A DNA stretch of 64,000 bases from the NCBI GenBank assembly GCA_006969385.1, contig CP030884.1, positions 3,534,001-3,598,000 on the forward strand, in the 5' to 3' direction. Source of the stretch: Planctomycetaceae bacterium (GTDB taxonomy: Bacteria > Planctomycetota > Phycisphaerae > UBA1845 > UTPLA1). The position numbers and the translations under genes are program-made. Positions 43,541-52,446 of the stretch are shown here, piece by piece. The notes beneath the pieces are model-generated. The model had not been told where the DNA came from and made no database searches. It saw nothing but the letters and a program-made list of their open reading frames with translations. Every line of letters starts with the position of its first letter. The stretch's first letter is position 1.

Positions 43541-43840
43541 GGGGTTATCTCCTATTCATTCAGCGCTGAAAAGAATGGCAGAAAATGTGTTTCGTACGTT
43601 GGGAATGTAGGGGCGGACCTCTCTAGGGTCAACTAAAGTACCTTTAATTGCGCCTCACGGAAAGTTGGTCGTCGGTCGGGGCGGATTGAATACCGTGTGA
43701 TCGATAAATTGACCACCCAAGTTGACTGAGGTCTAAGAAAGTCAACGCTTGGCATCCTGATGAAACATTTTAGTGGGTTCTGTGTTGCGAAACATCTAGC
43801 CGTTCGGTCCGCATTTTTATCCGAAGAAAGACCGTTCGGC
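43541..43840. other. Intergenic region between sod and GYF_2-like gene
   Basis: This 300-base region precedes the sod start and probably carries its promoter. Open frames here are short and lack initiation signals. No repeat was recognised. Confidence 0.4.
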
Positions 43841-44038
43841 TCAATTACATCGCTTGCCGTCTCGCAGTGGAACCGCGTCGGTATCGTCAAAAAACGTTTC
43901 GAAGGGTCGCCATTGGTCCATGCCATCACGCCAATACAAGGTCCCTGGTTCCAACTGACCGTTTGCGCGGCGTTCGTACAGTTCCGCTTCGGTGCACTGG
44001 GTCTTTTTTCCCGACGGTGTTTGCAAGTGTATCATCAT
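43841..44038 (-). CDS. Small GYF_2-like domain protein
   Basis: The 65-residue product MMIHLQTPSGKKTQCTEAEL has the GYF_2/DUF4339-like core: a G-containing turn, an ELYERRANGQLEPGTLYWRD stretch, then GMDQWRPFETFF. Such domains are thought to mediate protein contacts and are usually attached to larger membrane proteins; here the domain stands alone. GAGGTG precedes the start. Confidence is moderate because the protein is so short. Confidence 0.6.
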   Translation of the reverse strand: MMIHLQTPSGKKTQCTEAELYERRANGQLEPGTLYWRDGMDQWRPFETFFDDTDAVPLRDGKRCN

Positions 44039-44150
44039 CGCACCTCACTTTCGGGAGTTTAGGCGTTGTCCTCGAAAATGAGGCATTCTATGATTATTCA
44101 GCTTTAGGTTGGTATGAAGCGTGCTACGCATCCGGAAAATGCGACAGCCA

Positions 44151-47100
44151 TCATGCTGATGACGCCTCCTTTGCGACCGTGCGTAGATCCTTTGTATCGA
44201 GTTCCTTCATATCGCGCAACCAAATCGAAAACGCCGCGCCGCTGGTACCGGGCCGCTCGAATTGCTGCTCGAAGCCGAGATTCTCGACTTGGGCGGGCGT
44301 GATACGTCCCGGCGGCGTGTGAAAATCGACCCGCAACGCTTGCGGTTGATGCGTGATGATCTTGCAGAATCGGTCCCCGTTGGCGGTGCTGATTTCGACG
44401 AACACTTTGCGGTTCCAGTCGACTTTGGCGTTGGGAATGAGCTTTTGCAGTTGGCCAACTAAAAGCGTCAGCGTTAATGGCTCCCATTTCTTCTTGCGGC
44501 CCGGCTTCATGATTTTTTGCGACAGGTGCCACGCCTTGCCGTCCGTCTTCCACGGTTCGGCGTCTCTCTTCTCACCAGCCAAATCGGTGATGTGCTTCCA
44601 ATATTTGTCCCAGGCGTCTTTGAGGAACTTCTTAAAGGCCGCGCTTCGTACCTCGGGCTTATCGTGTACGAGAATGCGCACATTTTGATAACCACCGAAC
44701 CCGCGACGCACCTTCACGCGCGGTTCGTTGCTGTACGCATGTACGTCTTCGCGATCGTTCAACGTACCCAATCCCAGCGCGGCTTGCAGTTTCTTGCTTT
44801 GAAACGTGCGGTCGGGCAGGCGGAAGTTTAAGTCGAGCTGCCAGCGACCGCCGGTGAGCGCGTGAAAGAACCAGGGCGTGGCCGATTGATTTAAGCCGTC
44901 TGGTGCTGCGGCGATGATCTCGACGCGCGCCCGATCATTCCAATCAGTGGGCTTGAGTTTTCCCTTGCCGAGCTTTTCGATCTGATCCACGACATAACTC
45001 AGTGCGGCGGCGTCCCATTCGATTTCCTGATTATCGCGGCTGAGTTTGCGTTCGGTATGCCAACGCTTGCCGTCGCGCTCCCAAGGCATACGAATGTCTT
45101 CATCCTGCGTCGGCAGAATCGGTGCCGAGCGTGCCGCCAGTGCCGCCTTCGCGGCGGCTTTAGCGTCGAACACGTCGCGCTCGCGATGCGGGCCGGCGTC
45201 GAGCGTCTTTTTCAGTAGCCGCCCCGTTTGCGATGCTTTCTCTGTCACTACATGCTCGGGCGGACCCTCGGCGATAATCGTGCCGCCGGCCGCGCCGGCT
45301 TCGGGGCCGATGTCCATGATCCAATCGGCCGTCTTAATGACATCGAGATTGTGCTCGATGCAAATCACGGTGTTGCCCATGTCGACGAGGCGATGTAACA
45401 CATCCAGTAACTTGCGCAAGTCGTCGAAGTGCAGTCCCGTCGTCGGCTCATCCAGAATATAAACCGTCTTACCCGTGCTGGGCCGACCGAGTTCACTGGC
45501 GAGTTTGACGCGTTGCGCCTCACCCCCCGACAGCGTCGGCGCGCTCTGCCCCAGTGGTAGATAGCCTAGTCCGACATCGACGAGCATTTGGAGTAAGCGC
45601 TGCACCTTGGGCACGTTCTCGAAAAGCTCCAGCGCTTGATCGGCAGACATCTCCAAGACGTCGGCAATGCTCTTGCCTTTGAACTTTATTTCCAGCGTTT
45701 CGCGCTGATAGCGTCGGCCACTACAGGTTTCGCACGGCACCCACACATCGGGCAGGAAGTGCATTTCGTGACAAACCTGACCGAGCCCCTCGCAATCATC
45801 GCAGCGACCACCGGGGCGATTGAAGCTAAACCGATTGACGGTGTATCCGCGCACTTTGCTTTCAGGGAGCTTGGCATAGACAGCGCGCACCAGATCGAAG
45901 ATGCCGGTGTAAGTGGCGGCGTTTGAGGACGGCGTTAAGCCGATAGGCTGCTGGTCGACGTTGATGACTTTATCGACTTGCTCGATACCGAGAATGGCCT
46001 TGTGCAGGCCCGGGCGCATATCGGCGCGATGCAAACGCGCGGCCAGAGCGGGATAGAGAATCTCATTGATTAGCGATGACTTTCCGCTACCCGATACACC
46101 CGTCACGCAGACAAATCGACCGAGCGGAAAGCGGGCGTCGATACCCTTTAAGTTGTTTTGCCGCGCGCCCTTAACGATCAAAGTTGGCCGTGCGGGGGAC
46201 TCGTGATCTGATTTAGCTGGTTGTTTGTCGGGTTCGAGCAAATCGTCGATGGGGCGGCGATTGGTCGGCACGGCGATGGCTTCGCGACCGCTCAGGTATT
46301 TGCCGGTAAGCGACTGCTTGGCTCTCTTGACGAGCTTCGGATTGCCCTCCGCAACCAATTGACCGCCGCCAACGCCCGCCGCCGGGCCGAAGTCGAGCAA
46401 ATGATCGGCGCTATTCAACACTTCGGCGTCGTGTTCGACCATCAATAGTGTATTGCCCAGATCGCGCAGCCGATGTAAAGCATCGATCAATCTCTGATTG
46501 TCGCGCGGATGCAAACCGATGGTCGGCTCATCCAGCACATACAACACGCCGGTCAAGCCGCTGCCGATTTGCGATGCCAGGCGAATGCGTTGTGCTTCAC
46601 CGCCGGAAAGCGTCGGCGCGCCCCGCAATAGCGATAGATATCCGAGGCCGACATCGACCAGAAAACGCAAGCGCGATTTGATTTCGTGCAGCAACTCACC
46701 CGCGATCTGCGTCGCGCGCTTGCTTAGCTTCAAGCCATTAAAGAATGCTTGCGCCTCCGCGAGCGACATATCGCATACACTGCCGATCGTCTGATCGCCC
46801 AGCCGTACCGAAGCCGCCGTCAATTGAATGCGAATGCCTTGGCAAGTACGACAGGGTACATCGGTCACCAAGTCGCGTAGCCACGTTCGATATTGCCACG
46901 AGTTGCGCGTGGCTTCGTCGATAGCCGGGAAGAAGCCTTTCCATTGAAAACGCATGCCTTTGAACTTGTTCGCCGGTTGCGGAGTGAGCCATTCGTCGCC
47001 GAGACCGAATAGCAGCTTGGCGCGATGTGGTTGTTCTAAATCTCCAACCGGCATCTTCGGATCGAAGCCGATTGCCTCCGCCAGCGCCAGCACCATGCCC

Positions 47101-49334
47101 TTTAATAATGGCTTGATCTCAAAGTTATCCCAACCGGCCACGCCGCCGTCGAGCACCGACGCATCGGGATCGACGAAGATCGCATCGGCGCTGGCGCCGC
47201 GCTGCACACCCAAACCTTCGCACGCTTCGCACCAACCGACGCGCGAATTGAAACTGAAATGGTGGGGCGTCAGCTCGTCAAAACTGCGCTGACAGTTCTG
47301 GCAAGAGAAATGCTGCGAATAACGCACCGCCGGTTGCTCGCTGCCGTCTTCGTTCAAGGCAATCACGACCATTACGCCTTTACCGAGCGACAGACAATGC
47401 TCGACCGAGTCCGCGATGCGGCTGCGGTTCTTGCTGCGTGTGACGGCGCGATCGACAACCAACTCGACCACGTGATGCCGGCGCGCATCGATCTTGGGCA
47501 TCTCGGCCAATTCGTGAATCGCGCCATCGATTCGCGCGCGCACGTAGCCTTGCGTCGCGCAGCGTTCGAGCAGAGCGGTCCAGGTTTCGCCGGGCGTGGG
47601 CATCACCGGCGAGCAGAGCAGCAGCTTGGTGCCGTCGGGCAAACTCATCAGCTTATCGACGATCTCTTCGCTGGTTTGCGTGCCAACGGGTAACGCGCAA
47701 TCGGGGCAATACGGCTGGCCGATTCGCGCCCATAACACGCGCATGTAATCGTATATCTCGGTGACGGTGCCCACGGTCGAGCGCGGGCTCTTGCTGGTCG
47801 ATTTTTGCTCGATGGCAATCGCGGGCGAAAGCCCGTGCACATGATCGACCTTGGGCTTGTTGAATTGGCCCAAAAATTGCCGCGCGTAGGCCGAGAGTGA
47901 TTCGACGTAGCGCCGCTGCCCCTCGACATAGACGGTGTCCATCGCGAAGCTCGATTTGCCGCTGCCCGAGGGTCCGGAACAAACTGAGATCTTTCCGCGC
48001 GGCACGGTTACATCGAGGTTCTTTAAGTTGTGTTCGCGCGCCCCAATGACGCGCAGGTCTTGCGACGTTGAAAATGAAGCCACCGGCGCGCTTTTGGATT
48101 TCCCCTTGCTGTTTCGATTTGATCGCCCGCGCGAGCCCGCATCTTGTTTACGATTGCGTGACGACGCAGAGTTACCGCTATGTTTCTCAAACAGTTCTCG
48201 CAGCGCCGCACCCGTAAATGACGCCTTGTTATTGGCGACATCTTCCGGCGTGCCCGCGACGATCACTTCGCCGCCACCCGCACCCCCTTCGGGGCCGAGA
48301 TCGATCAGCCAATCTGCCGTCTTGACGACATCGAGATTGTGTTCGATCACGATTACGCTGTTGCCCGCGTCGACGAAGCCATGCAAGACAGCTAGCAATC
48401 GTCGGATATCTTCGAAGTGCAAGCCCGTGGTCGGTTCGTCGAGCAGGTAAAGCGTGCGACCCGTGCTGCGCTTGACCAGTTCGCGTGCCAGCTTGATGCG
48501 TTGCGCTTCACCGCCGGATAGCGTGGTGCTGGCTTGGCCCAGCTTGAGGTAATCGAGCCCCACATCGTGCAGCGTTGCGAGCATCCCTTTCACACGCGGG
48601 ATGGCATCGAAGTGTTGCAGCGCCTCTTGCACGTCCATCTCGAGAATGTCGTGAATATTCTTGCCGCGATAATGGATTTGCAGCGTTTCGTGATTGAAAC
48701 GGCGACCTTCGCAAACGGGGCAGCGCGTCCAAACGTCGGCGAGAAAGTCCATCTCGATTTTGTTTTGACCATTGCCTTCGCAGGCCTCGCAGCGACCGCC
48801 GCCGCGTTCGCCGGTCGCAACATTGAAACTAAAGCGCGACTTGGCGTAACCGCGCACCTTGCTGTCGGGCAGTTTTGCGAATAAGTCGCGGATTTCGTCA
48901 AAGACCTTGATATACGTCGCAGGGTTACTGCGCGGCGTGCGACCGATGGGTGATTGATCGATGTCGATGACCTTATCGAGATGTTCGATCCCGTCGATGC
49001 CGTCGTGCTTACCGGGCGCGGCTTTCTCGGCACCGTTGAGATCGCGCGCCAGCGCTTCACGCAGAATGTCATTGACCAGCGAACTCTTTCCGCTGCCGGA
49101 GACGCCCGTCACGCAGACGAAGCGGCCGAGCGGGATGTCGACGTCGATGTTCTTGAGATTGTTGTGTGCCGCACCGCGCACGCGCAGCCAGGCGTCGGTC
49201 AGCGCCGGTGACGGCAGCGTGGTGACAGCTTGCGGCGTCTTCGCGTTCGCAGGCGTCGAAGCGGTTCGCGTGGTGGTGCGCTTCTTTCGCTTGGTTGCCT
49301 TGCGTTTGAATTTTTTCTTAGTCGTGGTCGGCAT
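44151..49334 (-). CDS. Giant UvrA-type protein: ABC-II half + complete UvrA + duplicated C-terminal domain
   Basis: The 1727-residue product, three ABC modules. Residues 1-45 are basic, then a UvrA second-half module (Walker A GVSGSGKSS at 77-85, zinc finger CEAC...CPVC, LSGGEAQR, LLDEPTTGLH). From about 420 a complete UvrA follows: first half (SGPSGSGKSSFAMDTVYVEG, CPDC zinc site, LSGGEAQR, VLDEPTIGLHPRDN), second half (GVSGSGKSSLINEILYPAL, CDDC...CETC, ILDEPTTGLH). Residues about 1416-1727 are two copies of an unknown domain, each starting PW..DGK.WH. UvrA dimers scan DNA for damage in nucleotide excision repair. The missing first half matches the protein encoded 1 kb upstream. Confidence 0.93.
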   Translation of the reverse strand: MPTTTKKKFKRKATKRKKRTTTRTASTPANAKTPQAVTTLPSPALTDAWLRVRGAAHNNLKNIDVDIPLGRFVCVTGVSGSGKSSLVNDILREALARDLNGAEKAAPGKHDGIDGIEHLDKVIDIDQSPIGRTPRSNPATYIKVFDEIRDLFAKLPDSKVRGYAKSRFSFNVATGERGGGRCEACEGNGQNKIEMDFLADVWTRCPVCEGRRFNHETLQIHYRGKNIHDILEMDVQEALQHFDAIPRVKGMLATLHDVGLDYLKLGQASTTLSGGEAQRIKLARELVKRSTGRTLYLLDEPTTGLHFEDIRRLLAVLHGFVDAGNSVIVIEHNLDVVKTADWLIDLGPEGGAGGGEVIVAGTPEDVANNKASFTGAALRELFEKHSGNSASSRNRKQDAGSRGRSNRNSKGKSKSAPVASFSTSQDLRVIGAREHNLKNLDVTVPRGKISVCSGPSGSGKSSFAMDTVYVEGQRRYVESLSAYARQFLGQFNKPKVDHVHGLSPAIAIEQKSTSKSPRSTVGTVTEIYDYMRVLWARIGQPYCPDCALPVGTQTSEEIVDKLMSLPDGTKLLLCSPVMPTPGETWTALLERCATQGYVRARIDGAIHELAEMPKIDARRHHVVELVVDRAVTRSKNRSRIADSVEHCLSLGKGVMVVIALNEDGSEQPAVRYSQHFSCQNCQRSFDELTPHHFSFNSRVGWCEACEGLGVQRGASADAIFVDPDASVLDGGVAGWDNFEIKPLLKGMVLALAEAIGFDPKMPVGDLEQPHRAKLLFGLGDEWLTPQPANKFKGMRFQWKGFFPAIDEATRNSWQYRTWLRDLVTDVPCRTCQGIRIQLTAASVRLGDQTIGSVCDMSLAEAQAFFNGLKLSKRATQIAGELLHEIKSRLRFLVDVGLGYLSLLRGAPTLSGGEAQRIRLASQIGSGLTGVLYVLDEPTIGLHPRDNQRLIDALHRLRDLGNTLLMVEHDAEVLNSADHLLDFGPAAGVGGGQLVAEGNPKLVKRAKQSLTGKYLSGREAIAVPTNRRPIDDLLEPDKQPAKSDHESPARPTLIVKGARQNNLKGIDARFPLGRFVCVTGVSGSGKSSLINEILYPALAARLHRADMRPGLHKAILGIEQVDKVINVDQQPIGLTPSSNAATYTGIFDLVRAVYAKLPESKVRGYTVNRFSFNRPGGRCDDCEGLGQVCHEMHFLPDVWVPCETCSGRRYQRETLEIKFKGKSIADVLEMSADQALELFENVPKVQRLLQMLVDVGLGYLPLGQSAPTLSGGEAQRVKLASELGRPSTGKTVYILDEPTTGLHFDDLRKLLDVLHRLVDMGNTVICIEHNLDVIKTADWIMDIGPEAGAAGGTIIAEGPPEHVVTEKASQTGRLLKKTLDAGPHRERDVFDAKAAAKAALAARSAPILPTQDEDIRMPWERDGKRWHTERKLSRDNQEIEWDAAALSYVVDQIEKLGKGKLKPTDWNDRARVEIIAAAPDGLNQSATPWFFHALTGGRWQLDLNFRLPDRTFQSKKLQAALGLGTLNDREDVHAYSNEPRVKVRRGFGGYQNVRILVHDKPEVRSAAFKKFLKDAWDKYWKHITDLAGEKRDAEPWKTDGKAWHLSQKIMKPGRKKKWEPLTLTLLVGQLQKLIPNAKVDWNRKVFVEISTANGDRFCKIITHQPQALRVDFHTPPGRITPAQVENLGFEQQFERPGTSGAAFSIWLRDMKELDTKDLRTVAKEASSA

Positions 49335-49394
49335 CAGATTTTTGGATTTCGGAAGACCCGGGTTTTATCATTCTCGCGGCAGCGCAATTGTCTT

Positions 49395-49964
49395 CTAGAT
49401 CCCCGCCTCGGTTAGCAACCGTTCAAGATCATCAGAGATGTTCAGCTCGGCGGCCCATTTTCTCATATAGTCAAAATCAAGGCCCGTTCGTTGGGTACGG
49501 ACAACAGATAATGCGTTTTCCCATTGCTTCTGCGACTGCGTCGTGATCCGCCATTCCAGTTTCATCAGCACGATATCCTCGGGCGTGACCGTCCAAATCA
49601 TGTTTTGTTCGTCATCGACCACCGTGGTTCTTTTCCGCGCAAGCACTTGACGATAGTAAGGCGTGTCTTTCAGAACGGTCAGATCCACCTTCAGTGCCGT
49701 TTGCATACTGATCAGATTCGCCATGCCGCCGCCGCGGCTTGCTGCTATCAAAGCGTCGTCGCTTCGGTAATAGTCCGGCGGTAAGTGTTTGATGACCTCC
49801 CGCATCTGCGCTTCAGTGGCGTTACAACAAATGTCGACGTCCAAGCTCGAAAGCGGCTCGCCATGAATGCTACTGGCGATCGAGCCTGTAATGGCGTACC
49901 CCACGCCTGCTTTTTCCAACGCGGACATCACGCCGCGTGCGGCGTTGAGAAAATCCTTATCCAT
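49395..49964 (-). CDS. Nucleotidyltransferase-like protein
   Basis: The 189-residue product begins MDKDFLNAARGVMSALEKAG. The fold signature AITGSIASSIHGEPLSSLDV-DIC (Gly-Ser then DxD-like) marks a nucleotidyltransferase-like domain, as in minimal nucleotidyltransferases of toxin-antitoxin or abortive-infection type. DLTVLKDTPYYRQVLARKR and VTPEDIVLMKLEWR follow. Start 49964 is used; a GTG two codons earlier is possible. It overlaps the upstream 73-residue gene by about 8 bases. The pair is placed between the two UvrA genes. Confidence 0.7.
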   Translation of the reverse strand: MDKDFLNAARGVMSALEKAGVGYAITGSIASSIHGEPLSSLDVDICCNATEAQMREVIKHLPPDYYRSDDALIAASRGGGMANLISMQTALKVDLTVLKDTPYYRQVLARKRTTVVDDEQNMIWTVTPEDIVLMKLEWRITTQSQKQWENALSVVRTQRTGLDFDYMRKWAAELNISDDLERLLTEAGI

Positions 49965-50178
49965 CCTCACCTTCCGCGCGTTGCCGCTTTCGTCGCTGCA
50001 TGGCCAAGCTCGTATTCATCAACCGCATCGTCGCCTTGGCCCGTTCTTCCGTCGTCATGGCCTCCGCCATGAACTGTTGAATCAGGCGGTCGCGCTCGGC
50101 ATCCGTCAGCGCGTTGAGCCGTTCGTTCATTAGTTGAATCGTGCGCTTTGCGCGTTTGATGGTTTCCGGGTCGGTCAT
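49957..50178 (-). CDS. Small helical hypothetical protein paired with the nucleotidyltransferase
   Basis: The 73-residue product MTDPETIKRAKRTIQLMNER is predicted highly helical and charged (RLNALTDAERDRLIQQFMAE, then KATMRLMNTSLAMQRRKRQR). The family is unknown. It overlaps the nucleotidyltransferase start, so it is translationally coupled and may be its partner, for instance an antitoxin or HEPN-like companion, although no such motif is visible. Confidence 0.55.
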   Translation of the reverse strand: MTDPETIKRAKRTIQLMNERLNALTDAERDRLIQQFMAEAMTTEERAKATMRLMNTSLAMQRRKRQRAEGEDG

Positions 50179-50192
50179 GGTTCAGTTCAGAT

Positions 50193-50216
50193 GGTGCATC
50201 GAGGGATGCACCCTAC
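50193..50216 (-). repeat. REP-type hairpin, third class
   Basis: On the minus strand: GTAG (50216-50213) then GGTGCATC-CCTC-GATGCACC. The GTAG head at the hairpin foot is the same as in the other two classes. It lies between the UvrA N-half gene and the small helical gene. Confidence 0.55.
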
Positions 50217-50237
50217 TACATCATTCATCCTTTTAGT

Positions 50238-50288
50238 GCGTGGCATTTACATCTTCTCCCTCCCAGGGAGAGGTCCGGGGTAAGGGCT
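50238..50288 (-). repeat. Partial CCCTCACCCC-family repeat
   Basis: The middle part of the element is present in reverse (CTTCTCCCTCCCAGGGAGAG, then GTCCGGGGTAAGGG). It lacks the well-conserved ends of the copies at 7839 and 22868. Confidence 0.45.
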
Positions 50289-50409
50289 TTTGGCCAAGAG
50301 GCAGCAACGATGAATCCACAAATTAGTTGGGATTGCAATTCTGCGTCTAGGCGTCGCGTCACGAGATATACTCCGCAACGACAAAGGGTTGAGATTTGCG
50401 TGCTTGCAT

Positions 50410-52446
50410 CTATCTCCGCTTCTTCTTGCTACTTCTTTTGGTTGTGGACTTCTTCGTCTTAGTCTTGCGCGCGACGGTTCGTTTCGCAACGGCTGTCGTT
50501 GTTCGCGTACCCGCCTTACGGCGCGATTTCTTGAACACCGCCGTACTGGAGTCAACCTTCCGCCGGAGGGGTATCTCGATCTCACGCTTACCCGAAAGAT
50601 ACTGCCCCGTCAGTGATTCGCTCGCGCCGGTGATGTCATCGTATTGACCTTCGGCGACGACGACCCCGCCGCGCACACCGGGGCCGGGGCCGAAATCGAC
50701 GATGTAATCCGCCGCGCGCATCGTGTCTTCATCGTGTTCTACGACGACCACGGTATTACCCATATCGCGCAGGCGTTCGAGGCTCTCGAGTAGTTTCAAA
50801 TTATCGCGCGGGTGCAGACCGATCGACGGTTCGTCGAGAATATACATCACGCCCACCAAGCCCGAACCGATTTGTCCGGCCAAACGGATGCGTTGCAATT
50901 CACCGCCGCTTAGCGTTGGTGCGGTGCGATCCAATGCCAAGTAATGCAAACCGACGTTTAAAAGAAACTCCAGCCGCGTGCGCACTTCTTTGAGCACATC
51001 TTCGGCAATGACTTGCTGCACATCCGTCAACGTTAGATTCGCGAGCAATTCATGCGCTTCACCGATCGACATGGTGCCGATCTCGTTGATGTTGGGGCCG
51101 TTCTTGTTCTTCCCGACGGGCAGCCTTACCGCGGCCGCTTGCTTGTTGATGCGCGCGCCGCCGCAGTCGGGGCAGGGGCCGCGCCGCATAAACTTTTCGT
51201 AGTATTCGCGCACAAACGCGGCGTTGGCTTTCTTGTACTTCTCGCGCAATTCGGCAATGACGCCCTCGAAGGTGCCGCCGTGTTTATAGACTTGCCCATA
51301 ACTTCGCCACGTATACGTGATATGCCGATCACCGGTGCCGAACAATATTGCATGGCGACCTTCTTCGGGTACATCCTTCCACGGCTTGCTCAGATCGATC
51401 CCGAGCGCATCCGCCACGCCTTGATAGATGTGCCGGCGCCAGCGACCGATCTTGGTACGCATCGGCGCGACGCAGGGTGCCCAGAACGTCTTTTTCGGAT
51501 CGAGCACGAGCAGTCCCGGATCGAAATCGAAGCGCTCGCCCAGGCCATCGCAGGTCATGCACATACCCTGCGGTGAATTAAACGAAAATAGCTGCGGCGT
51601 AGGCTCGTCAAAGGCCAGACTGCAATGCGTGCAGGCATATTTGGACGAATAGATTTTCTCCGTCGCGCCGGTCTTGGACGACTGGCCCGCATCGTCGAGT
51701 GCGACCATGAGTGTGCCGCTGCCCAGTCCGAGCCCATTCTGAATCGCTTCGACCAAGCGCGAACGAATATCCGACGTCACGCGCACGCGATCGATCACAA
51801 CTTCAATATCGTGGCGGCGATTTTTTTGAAGGGCGGGCCGTTCGCGTAGTGAGACAATCTCACCATCCACGCGCGCTCGCACGTAGCCATCGCGGCGCAG
51901 GTCGTCGAACAGATCGCGAAACTCACCTTTCTGCTTGCGGGCGACGGGCGCGAGCAGTAACACCCGCGCGCCGTCATTCTTGGCTTTGTCGCCATACGCC
52001 GAGTCGGGACCGAACTCCGTCAGAATGCCACCCACGATTTGATCGACGGTTTGGGCGGTAATGGGGCGATCGCAATTGGTGCAATGTTGCGTGCCGATGC
52101 GAGCGAATAGCACGCGCAGAAAGTCGTGAATGGCCGTGATTGTGCCGACCGTCGAGCGCGGATTCCAACCGGTCGTCTTCTGCTGAATCGCAATCGCGGG
52201 GGAGAGGCCGGTGATGAGATCGCAATCCGGCTTTTCCATCTGCCCCATGAACTGGCGGGCGTAGGAAGAGAGCGACTCGATATAACGCCGCTGGCCTTCG
52301 GCATAGAGCGTATCGAACGCCAGCGAGCTTTTGCCGCTGCCGGAAACGCCGGTAAAGCAAATAAGCTGGTTCCGCGGCAACCGTAACGAGACGGATTGCA
52401 GGTTGTGCACGCGGGCGTTCTTGATGTCGATATATTCGGGTTCCAT
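50410..52446 (-). CDS. UvrA first half only (single ABC module) with basic tail
   Basis: The 678-residue product corresponds to the N-terminal half of UvrA: MEPEYIDIKNARVHNLQSVS, Walker A TGVSGSGKSSLAFDTLYAEG, RRYIESLSSYARQFMGQMEK, zinc sites CTNC and CPDC, LSGGELQRIRLAGQIGSG, and Walker B YILDEPSIGLHPRDN. It stops after SLTGQYLSGKREIEIPL, where a normal UvrA (about 940 residues) continues into its second ABC. Instead a Lys/Arg/Thr-rich tail (about 631-678) ends the protein. The next UvrA gene downstream begins with a basic stretch and a second-half module. Start 52446 fits the alignment; the upstream extension to 52581 does not. Confidence 0.93.
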   Translation of the reverse strand: MEPEYIDIKNARVHNLQSVSLRLPRNQLICFTGVSGSGKSSLAFDTLYAEGQRRYIESLSSYARQFMGQMEKPDCDLITGLSPAIAIQQKTTGWNPRSTVGTITAIHDFLRVLFARIGTQHCTNCDRPITAQTVDQIVGGILTEFGPDSAYGDKAKNDGARVLLLAPVARKQKGEFRDLFDDLRRDGYVRARVDGEIVSLRERPALQKNRRHDIEVVIDRVRVTSDIRSRLVEAIQNGLGLGSGTLMVALDDAGQSSKTGATEKIYSSKYACTHCSLAFDEPTPQLFSFNSPQGMCMTCDGLGERFDFDPGLLVLDPKKTFWAPCVAPMRTKIGRWRRHIYQGVADALGIDLSKPWKDVPEEGRHAILFGTGDRHITYTWRSYGQVYKHGGTFEGVIAELREKYKKANAAFVREYYEKFMRRGPCPDCGGARINKQAAAVRLPVGKNKNGPNINEIGTMSIGEAHELLANLTLTDVQQVIAEDVLKEVRTRLEFLLNVGLHYLALDRTAPTLSGGELQRIRLAGQIGSGLVGVMYILDEPSIGLHPRDNLKLLESLERLRDMGNTVVVVEHDEDTMRAADYIVDFGPGPGVRGGVVVAEGQYDDITGASESLTGQYLSGKREIEIPLRRKVDSSTAVFKKSRRKAGTRTTTAVAKRTVARKTKTKKSTTKRSSKKKRR

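Noticed and set aside
43633..43929. Open frame of 98 codons on the minus strand beside the GYF_2-like gene
   Set aside because: It overlaps that gene in another frame, lacks a binding site and has no recognisable features.
49335..50409. Idea that the UvrA half-protein results from a simple frameshift
   Set aside because: More than 1 kb with two other genes and repeats lies between the two UvrA pieces, so a single base change cannot rejoin them.
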